64,000 bases of DNA from Pokkaliibacter sp. MBI-7 (lineage in GTDB: Bacteria; Pseudomonadota; Gammaproteobacteria; Pseudomonadales; Balneatricaceae). The notes under the pieces are model-generated. The model did no database searches. It saw only the letters and a program-made list of their open reading frames with translations, and was not told the origin of the DNA. The position numbers and the translations under genes were made by a program. The DNA lies in the NCBI RefSeq assembly GCF_029846635.1, contig NZ_JARVTG010000002.1, positions 372,001 through 436,000 of the forward strand, in the 5' to 3' direction. Each line of letters begins with the position of its first letter. The stretch's first letter is position 1. Positions 58,307 through 64,000 of the stretch are shown here, piece after piece.

Positions 58307-60919
58307 ATGATGAGTCAGGATAACGCCAAAACAGTTTATCTGAAGGATTACCAGCCGCCTGCATTCAGTGTGGAAAGTGTCGAGCTGACGTTCTCCCTGT
58401 TCGAGGAACAGTGTCAGGTTCTTAGCCATTTGCGTATAAAGCGTCAGCACCCCGGGCAACTGGTGCTCAATGGCGGGCAGCATGCGGAGGTGTTGCGCGT
58501 TGAGGTCAACGGAGAGCTGTTGCATGAGTCTGGCTATCGGGTAAATGGCGAAGACTGGGTGATCGAAGCGGTACCCGATGAAGCGACCCTGACTGTTCTG
58601 ACCCAGTTGCAGCCGCAGAACAACACCACGCTCGAAGGCTTGTACAAATCCAGCAGCATGTATTGCACTCAGTGTGAGGCGGAAGGCTTCCGTCAGATCA
58701 CGCTCTATCCCGACCGTCCCGATGTCATGAGTGTGTTCACCACCCGTATCGAGGCCGACAAGGCGCTGTATCCGGTTCTGTTGTCTAACGGTAATCTGGT
58801 GGAGCAGGGTGAGCTGGAAAATGGCCGTCACTTTGCTGTATGGCATGACCCTTTCCGCAAACCGAGCTATCTGTTTGCCCTTGTTGCTGGTGATCTGCAA
58901 CACATCGAAGACAGCTTCACCACCATGAGCGGACGCGCGGTGACACTGCGTCTGTACACCGAAGCCAGGAACATCAGTAAGACAGAATTTGCCATGGGCG
59001 CGTTGCAGCGCTCAATGAAGTGGGACGAGGAAACCTACGGTCGCGAGTATGATCTGGACCTGTTCAATATCGTCGCGGTTGATGACTTCAACATGGGCGC
59101 GATGGAGAACAAAAGCCTCAATATCTTCAACTCTTCCTGTGTGCTGGCCCGTGCCGATACAACGACTGATGCCGGTTTTCAGCGTATTGAAGCCATCGTC
59201 GCCCACGAATATTTCCACAACTGGTCCGGTAACCGTGTGACCTGCCGAGACTGGTTCCAGCTCAGTCTTAAAGAGGGCTTCACGGTATTCCGTGACAGTC
59301 AGTTTTCCTCCGATATGGGCTCGGCAGCCGTCAAGCGTATTGAAGATGTGACTCTGTTACGTACGGCACAGTTTGCCGAGGATGCAGGCCCGACCTCCCA
59401 TCCTGTACGCCCTGATAACTACATGGAAATTTCCAACTTCTACACCCTGACCATCTATGAGAAGGGCGCAGAAGTGGTGCGCATGATCCACACGCTGCTG
59501 GGGGCAGAACTGTTCCGTCTGGGCAGTGATCTGTACTTTGAGCGTTTTGATGGCCAGGCCGTTACCTGTGATGATTTCGTGCGTTGCATGGAAGAGGTCA
59601 GTGGCCGTGACCTGAGCCAGTTTATGCGCTGGTACACGCAGGCGGGCACGCCGCGTCTGCAGGTGACTGACGAGTATGATGCCGCGACAGGGACCTACTA
59701 TCTGGATGTCCGCCAGAGCTGCCCGGCTACTCCCGGTCAGGAGCAGAAACTGCCATTCCATATTCCACTGGCTGTTGGCCTGCTGTACCCCGATGGCACC
59801 GAGCATCACTTGCAGGGGGACTCTACCCTGGTGCTGGATGTCACTGAAGCTGAACAGCGCTTCATGTTCAAAGGTATCACCCAGCGACCGATTCCCAGCC
59901 TGCTGCGCGGATTCTCTGCACCGGTGAAGCTGGACTATCCCTATAGTCGCGAGGAGCTGAGCTTCCTGATGAGCCACGATACCGATGGCTTCAATCGCTG
60001 GGAAGCGGGCCAGCGTCTGGCTATGGCGGTCCTGCAGGAGCAGATTGGCGCGATTCAGGCAGGCGAAGAGTTAGAGGTTGATCCGGCGCTGATCGCAGCG
60101 TTTGAGCGGGTGCTGGACGATACCGATCTGGACTATGCCGTGGCCGCCAAGGTGCTGACACTGCCCAGCGAGGCTTATCTGGCTGAGAATGCCCAGGTTA
60201 TCGACGTGGAAGCCATTCATCAGGCCCGTCGCCGGGTACGGAAAGTGCTTGCCGATGCACTCTGTGCGCGTTTCCGTGAGCGTTACCATGCTACTGAACC
60301 GGATGGTGTCTATGCCTTCCACGGTTCGTCTATCGGTCAGCGCGCGCTGAACAATCTGTGTCTCGGTTACCTGCTGGCGACCGAGCGTGAGGAGGCCTTG
60401 GAGCTGGTTCGGCAGCAATACGCTGAAGCCGATAACATGACTGACAGCATGGGAGCCCTGGCCGCTGTGGTGCACAGCCCCTTCACCACAGTGGCCGATG
60501 AACTGCTCGGGCAATTCTACGGGCGCTGGAGTGAAGATGCGCTGGTCGTTAACCAGTGGTTGTCACTCCAGGCGTCGGTAGCGGGGGAAGGAACGCTGGC
60601 CAAGGTACAGAGTCTGTTACAGCATGCGGCCTTCGACTGGCGTAACCCTAACAAGGTGCGTTCGGTGCTCGGGGCTTATGGCCAGAGTTCGGTTGGTTTC
60701 CACCGTGCTGATGGCGCAGGTTATGAATTCCTGGCGGATCAGGTGATTCATCTTGACCCGATGAATCCACAACTGGCATCACGTATGGTGACGCCGTTGA
60801 CCCGCTGGCGCCGGTATCCGACTGCTCGTCAGGCGCAGATGCGTGCAGCGCTGGAACGTATTGCGGCGCAGCCGTTATCCAAGGATGTATACGAAATCGT
60901 AAGCAAGAGTCTGGCCTGA
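58307..60919 (+). CDS. pepN: Aminopeptidase N
   Basis: A broad-specificity cytoplasmic M1 zinc aminopeptidase for peptide turnover. The 870-residue product has the exopeptidase motif GAMEN (264-268), the zinc site HEYFH (300-304) and the third ligand Glu323, in the HExxH-X18-E arrangement. Length matches E. coli PepN (870). ATGs at 58307 and 58310 follow GGAGAGGTAA. Confidence 0.97.
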   Translation: MMSQDNAKTVYLKDYQPPAFSVESVELTFSLFEEQCQVLSHLRIKRQHPGQLVLNGGQHAEVLRVEVNGELLHESGYRVNGEDWVIEAVPDEATLTVLTQLQPQNNTTLEGLYKSSSMYCTQCEAEGFRQITLYPDRPDVMSVFTTRIEADKALYPVLLSNGNLVEQGELENGRHFAVWHDPFRKPSYLFALVAGDLQHIEDSFTTMSGRAVTLRLYTEARNISKTEFAMGALQRSMKWDEETYGREYDLDLFNIVAVDDFNMGAMENKSLNIFNSSCVLARADTTTDAGFQRIEAIVAHEYFHNWSGNRVTCRDWFQLSLKEGFTVFRDSQFSSDMGSAAVKRIEDVTLLRTAQFAEDAGPTSHPVRPDNYMEISNFYTLTIYEKGAEVVRMIHTLLGAELFRLGSDLYFERFDGQAVTCDDFVRCMEEVSGRDLSQFMRWYTQAGTPRLQVTDEYDAATGTYYLDVRQSCPATPGQEQKLPFHIPLAVGLLYPDGTEHHLQGDSTLVLDVTEAEQRFMFKGITQRPIPSLLRGFSAPVKLDYPYSREELSFLMSHDTDGFNRWEAGQRLAMAVLQEQIGAIQAGEELEVDPALIAAFERVLDDTDLDYAVAAKVLTLPSEAYLAENAQVIDVEAIHQARRRVRKVLADALCARFRERYHATEPDGVYAFHGSSIGQRALNNLCLGYLLATEREEALELVRQQYAEADNMTDSMGALAAVVHSPFTTVADELLGQFYGRWSEDALVVNQWLSLQASVAGEGTLAKVQSLLQHAAFDWRNPNKVRSVLGAYGQSSVGFHRADGAGYEFLADQVIHLDPMNPQLASRMVTPLTRWRRYPTARQAQMRAALERIAAQPLSKDVYEIVSKSLA

Positions 60920-60926
60920 GATGAGT

Positions 60927-60960
60927 AAAGGAGCAGGCTTCCAGCGTGCTCCTTTTGTTT
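60927..60960 (+). terminator. pepN terminator
   Basis: AAAGGAGCA (60927-60935) pairs with TGCTCCTTT (60947-60955) around an 11-base loop, followed by TGTTT. It lies 7 bases after the pepN stop. Confidence 0.8.
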
Positions 60961-61046
60961 CATCTTGGACTATGTTTGTAAGGTGGGCCTGAATTGTGCA
61001 GCTCACTCTGTGCAAAAAAGTCTGTCCATGTAGATAAGGACCTTTT

Positions 61047-61436
61047 ATGGAATTTATGCTTAATCCTGAAGACAAGTATGCGTTACAGCAGCAATATCGC
61101 CGCGCTGTGTCGTTCAACGACCGGCTGGCGGAAGCCGAAGCGGCGCATAAGCATGCCAGCGAAGGGCGCTGGTGGATTATGGGTATCATTGCTGTGCTGT
61201 TCGCTTTTCATTCTGATGTGTTTCTGGGAATGAGCCTGGCTTTCTTCTTCGTGCATTTCTTTGTGCTGTTCCGCGAGAAGATGGCACTGGGGCGCCTTCG
61301 TGAGCGGAAGACCGAGATTGACTGGTGGTTTCACCGCAAAGGGCTGAATGTAGTGGGGCAGCAATTGTTCAGTGAGCGCGATGCCCGTCGCAGCACCCCG
61401 CTGGACCCCTTCAACGATGTCCACTACAGCGCCTGA
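61047..61436 (+). CDS. Unrecognised two-helix membrane protein
   Basis: The 129-residue product has a charged N-terminal helix (residues 10-38), one or two membrane segments near 43-74 (WWIMGIIAVLFAFHSDVFLGMSLAFFFVHFFVLF) and a basic C-terminal part. AAGGA precedes the ATG. It overlaps the next gene by about 20 bases, so the two are translationally linked. I do not recognise the family. Confidence 0.75.
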   Translation: MEFMLNPEDKYALQQQYRRAVSFNDRLAEAEAAHKHASEGRWWIMGIIAVLFAFHSDVFLGMSLAFFFVHFFVLFREKMALGRLRERKTEIDWWFHRKGLNVVGQQLFSERDARRSTPLDPFNDVHYSA

Positions 61437-62280
61437 TAGCAAACAGATCAGTCTTCGCCCACTGTCGCGGCGAGAGTTTCGCGGCATCAGCCGAAGAGCC
61501 AGGCACCTGTTGTCCATGCCGGAAGGTAGCGGTGTGGACTTCAAGCGTGACTTGAGTGGAATTAAAAGCCATTTGCTGGTGGCGTTCGCCAATTCAGCGG
61601 AGGGTGGTGCACTGCTGGTGGGCGTGGAAGAGTACACCACTACCAGCGGTGTGCAACGCGGCCGGGTGGTTGGCTGCCCGGTCGATGATGATGCACGGCT
61701 GCTGATCCTGAACAAGGCATCCGACTGCATACCTAACATCGACATTCAGATTTATGTTGAAAACCTGTCAACCAGGCCCTTCCTGCGTATTGAAATTCCC
61801 TCTGGCAAGCACAAGCCTTACTGCACCCAGAAAGGTGAGTACACCACGCGAACAGATGCGCGAACCCGTGCGCTTTATCCCGACGAGTTACTGAATCTGT
61901 TCATGGATCGTGAGGGTGAGTTGTTTCTGTCACGCTTTCGCGAGGCTGCGACTCGTCTTGAGCAGACATTGCAGGGCATCAGCTATTCACTGGGGCAGGA
62001 CTTGCCTGATATCAGCACTCATCTGATCAGTCTGGATCAGCAGTTGCTCAATCTGAACAGTCAGCTGGGGCAGGCAGAGACCGCTCTCAAACATATGTTT
62101 GACTCCAACCAGAATCATTCAGACTCCCTGGCCGAGTTGCTCAGCGTTCATTGCACTAACCTGAATGAGCTGAGGCAGCTGGGAAAAGCCTATCTGAAGG
62201 CAGAGGTGATCCATCAGAAACGTCTGCTGGAGCTGGAAAAGCTGATTCAGCAAATGTTGAAGGCTGAGGTTGCCGAATAG
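61417..62280 (+). CDS. Schlafen AlbA_2-domain protein with C-terminal coiled coil
   Basis: From the ATG at 61417 the product is 287 residues; a GTG at 61372 or an ATG at 61381 would lengthen it. Residues about 33-155 match the AlbA_2 (Schlafen-type, putative nucleic-acid/ATP-binding) domain: EGSGVDFKRDLSG, LLVAFANSAEGGALLVGVEE and a KGEYTTRTDARTRA segment. The C-terminal 110 residues form a helical coiled coil (LLNLNSQLGQAETALKHMF), and the winged-helix part common in longer homologues is missing. It overlaps a membrane-protein gene. The biochemical role is unknown. Confidence 0.8.
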   Translation: MSTTAPDSKQISLRPLSRREFRGISRRARHLLSMPEGSGVDFKRDLSGIKSHLLVAFANSAEGGALLVGVEEYTTTSGVQRGRVVGCPVDDDARLLILNKASDCIPNIDIQIYVENLSTRPFLRIEIPSGKHKPYCTQKGEYTTRTDARTRALYPDELLNLFMDREGELFLSRFREAATRLEQTLQGISYSLGQDLPDISTHLISLDQQLLNLNSQLGQAETALKHMFDSNQNHSDSLAELLSVHCTNLNELRQLGKAYLKAEVIHQKRLLELEKLIQQMLKAEVAE

Positions 62281-62403
62281 CACACTCCACGTCTGCGGCT
62301 CTTGTCAGATAAATTGCTGACTGCTTCAAACAGCGGATAGCTGCAATCTCTGCTAAACTGTGCGGCCCGGCCAGCACGGCCAATCAATTTAAGGTTTTTC
62401 TCC

Positions 62404-63807
62404 ATGACTTCCTCTACGCCACCGACCGAAAGCCAGGCATTCGCTTCACTGTCGTTGCCGGATTCAATGCTCGATAACCTGGCCAATCTTGGCTTTGAGC
62501 AGATGACGCCGGTGCAGGCAGCCAGCCTGCCAGCCTCGCTGGACGGCAAGGATGTGATTGCCAAGGCGAAAACCGGTAGTGGTAAGACCCTGGCATTTGC
62601 CCTGCCTATGCTGACTCGCCTTGATCCTGCAATGTACGCGGTGCAGGGGCTGGTGTTGTGTCCAACGCGCGAGCTGGCTGATCAGGTCGCAAAAGAAGTG
62701 CGTAAGCTGGCGCGTTTTCTGCCTAATATCAAAGTACTGACACTGTGTGGGGGTATGCCTATCGGCCCACAGATCGGCTCACTGGAGCACGGTGCGCATA
62801 TAGTGGTCGGTACTCCGGGACGTATCGAAGACCATTTGCGTAAACAGACACTGGATCTTAGCCGGGTCAGTACTCTGGTGCTGGATGAAGCCGACCGTAT
62901 GCTGGACATGGGCTTCTTTGACAGTATCAGCAATATCATCAGCAAGACGCCCGGCAGCCGCCAAAGCCTGCTGTTCTCTGCCACCTACCCAGACTCCATT
63001 GCCACTCTGAGCTATGACTTCATGCGTGAGCCGGTGACGGTGGAAATTGATACCCAGCATACGCAGACGGTCATACGGCAGCGTGTCATCCAGGTCGAAA
63101 AGGATCAGCGTGATGAAGTACTGGTGGGGCTGTTGAGTCATTATCAGCCAGCGTCCTGCGTGGTGTTCTGTAATACCCGTCAGAGTAGTGAGGCGGTCAC
63201 TGATATTCTGCGTGCCTATGGTTTTTCAGCGCTGGCCTTGCATGGCGACAAGGAGCAAAAGGAGCGAGACCTGATACTTGCCCGCTTTGCCAATCGCAGC
63301 TGTTCCATTCTGGTGGCGACCGATGTGGCTGCCCGTGGTCTGGATGTGGATGACGTCGAGGCCGTAATCAATTACGAAATGACCCGTGATGCCGAGGTTC
63401 ATGTTCACCGTAGTGGTCGTACCGGGCGAGCTGGTCGTGAAGGTCTGGTCATTAACCTGCTGACCGCCAGTGAAGCCCACAAACTGGATGGGATTCAGAA
63501 AGAACTGAACGTGGAGCTGACGGTTGAGCCCTGTGCCAAATGGCTGTCCATTCCACTGGCGCCCTACAAGGCACCGATGGTCAGCCTGCAGCTGGACGGC
63601 GGTCGTAAAAACAAAGTTCGACCCGGAGACATTCTGGGAGCGTTGACGGGGGCGATAGGCCTGCAGGGAAGTCAGGTGGGTAAAATTGCCATCTTTGATT
63701 TCCACGCTTTGGTGGCGGTGGAGTTTGATGCGTCTCGCCGGGCTCTGGATGGCCTCAGTGAAGGCAAGATCAAGGGTCGTTCATTCAGGGTACGGCGCCT
63801 GCGTTAA
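62404..63807 (+). CDS. dbpA: ATP-dependent RNA helicase DbpA
   Basis: A DEAD-box helicase acting in 50S ribosome assembly at 23S rRNA hairpin 92. The 467-residue product has a Q motif, Walker A AKTGSGKT (55-62), the DEAD box (161-164), SAT, HRSGRTGRAGREG and a C-terminal DbpA RNA-binding domain (about 390-465, VRPGDILGALTGAIGLQGSQVGKIAIFD) that gives specificity. It stands alone and converges on a minus-strand gene. Confidence 0.96.
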   Translation: MTSSTPPTESQAFASLSLPDSMLDNLANLGFEQMTPVQAASLPASLDGKDVIAKAKTGSGKTLAFALPMLTRLDPAMYAVQGLVLCPTRELADQVAKEVRKLARFLPNIKVLTLCGGMPIGPQIGSLEHGAHIVVGTPGRIEDHLRKQTLDLSRVSTLVLDEADRMLDMGFFDSISNIISKTPGSRQSLLFSATYPDSIATLSYDFMREPVTVEIDTQHTQTVIRQRVIQVEKDQRDEVLVGLLSHYQPASCVVFCNTRQSSEAVTDILRAYGFSALALHGDKEQKERDLILARFANRSCSILVATDVAARGLDVDDVEAVINYEMTRDAEVHVHRSGRTGRAGREGLVINLLTASEAHKLDGIQKELNVELTVEPCAKWLSIPLAPYKAPMVSLQLDGGRKNKVRPGDILGALTGAIGLQGSQVGKIAIFDFHALVAVEFDASRRALDGLSEGKIKGRSFRVRRLR

Positions 63808-63823
63808 TAGCACCTGACGTAAT

Positions 63824-63862
63824 AAAACGACTGTCCCGGCCTTGAGCCGGGACAGTCGTTTA
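63824..63862. terminator. Bidirectional terminator after dbpA
   Basis: AAACGACTGTCCCGGC (63825-63840) and GCCGGGACAGTCGTTT (63846-63861) form a perfect 16-bp stem around CTTGA. A-rich left and T-rich right ends serve both dbpA and the minus-strand gene at the right edge. Confidence 0.9.
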
Positions 63863-63898
63863 TGAAGCGTTAAACCGGTGGGAAGTCGCTGTGTGCCG

Positions 63899-64000
63899 TC
63901 AGAGGCTTATGGGCGGGTCGTCATCATCAATCAGATCATTAATGGCGTTGGTGCTTCGGCGTGGTGCGTTGATGCGCGGGCTGACGGGTTGCTGGACCGG
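63899..64000 (-). CDS. C-terminal end of an unidentified gene (partial)
   Basis: On the minus strand a frame enters from the right edge and ends with a TGA at 63899-63901, giving 33 residues that finish NDLIDDDDPPISL. The Pro/Arg-rich then acidic tail looks like a real, disordered C-terminus. It lies in the right orientation for the bidirectional terminator just downstream. The family cannot be identified from this fragment. Confidence 0.6.
   Translation of the reverse strand, partial: PVQQPVSPRINAPRRSTNAINDLIDDDDPPISL

Overview
The window comes from a gammaproteobacterial chromosome. Two blocks follow the Pseudomonas gene order: leuCD-leuB-asd-asd2-fimV-truA-trpF-accD-folC-SPOR-cvpA-purF-metZ, and cco-hemN-anr-apt. 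The insertion of trpBA between trpF and accD, the class III phaEC polyhydroxyalkanoate synthase, and microaerobic (cbb3) respiration point to a marine Oceanospirillales-like organism rather than a true Pseudomonas. That placement is inferred from gene content and order only. No prophage, CRISPR array or complete insertion sequence is visible, and no gene looks frameshifted.

Left end (1-7.8 kb): a tandem tRNA-Glu/tRNA-Ala array with an exact 180-bp period runs off the left edge. Two unrecognised genes follow, then rpsA with a strong promoter and a leader without a good Shine-Dalgarno, another unrecognised gene, a possible 20-residue ORF, and the polyhydroxyalkanoate genes phaR (+) and phaEC (-).

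Biosynthesis (7.9-28.6 kb): a LysR regulator diverges from leuC-leuD-leuB. Then come two different aspartate-semialdehyde dehydrogenase genes, fimV, truA, trpF-trpB-trpA, accD, folC, a SPOR protein, cvpA, purF and metZ, the last coupled to a FliL-like lipoprotein. Terminators separate most units.

Respiration and redox control (28.8-44.6 kb): pat (protein acetyltransferase), a BigR/HlyU-like ArsR regulator, apt and anr/fnr, then on the minus strand ccoNOQP, ccoG-H-I-S, a TauE/DsbD-like membrane protein and hemN. They form one physiological set: the cbb3 oxidase, its copper and assembly factors, oxygen-independent heme synthesis, and the Fe-S oxygen sensor that probably switches them on. hemN has an almost ideal Anr-dependent promoter. 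A palindromic repeat element interrupts the space between ccoG and ccoH.

Right end (44.6-64 kb): an alpha/beta hydrolase, rlmM, tusA, a ProQ-domain RNA-binding protein coupled to a LOG protein, a DUF3080 lipoprotein, a MATE pump, a copper-delivery group (PCu(A)C, SCO and an anchored protein), a HAD-like phosphatase, nadK followed by a phosphoesterase, rhomboid protease, YeaC and DUF2797 run, pepN, a membrane protein/AlbA_2 pair, dbpA, and the end of a gene on the minus strand.

The most promising undescribed items are the palindromic element in the cco region, an orphan minus-strand terminator beside nadK that implies a small RNA or small protein, the 20-residue ORF near rpsA, the membrane protein/AlbA_2 pair, and several operator-like palindromes (anr, tusA, phaEC).
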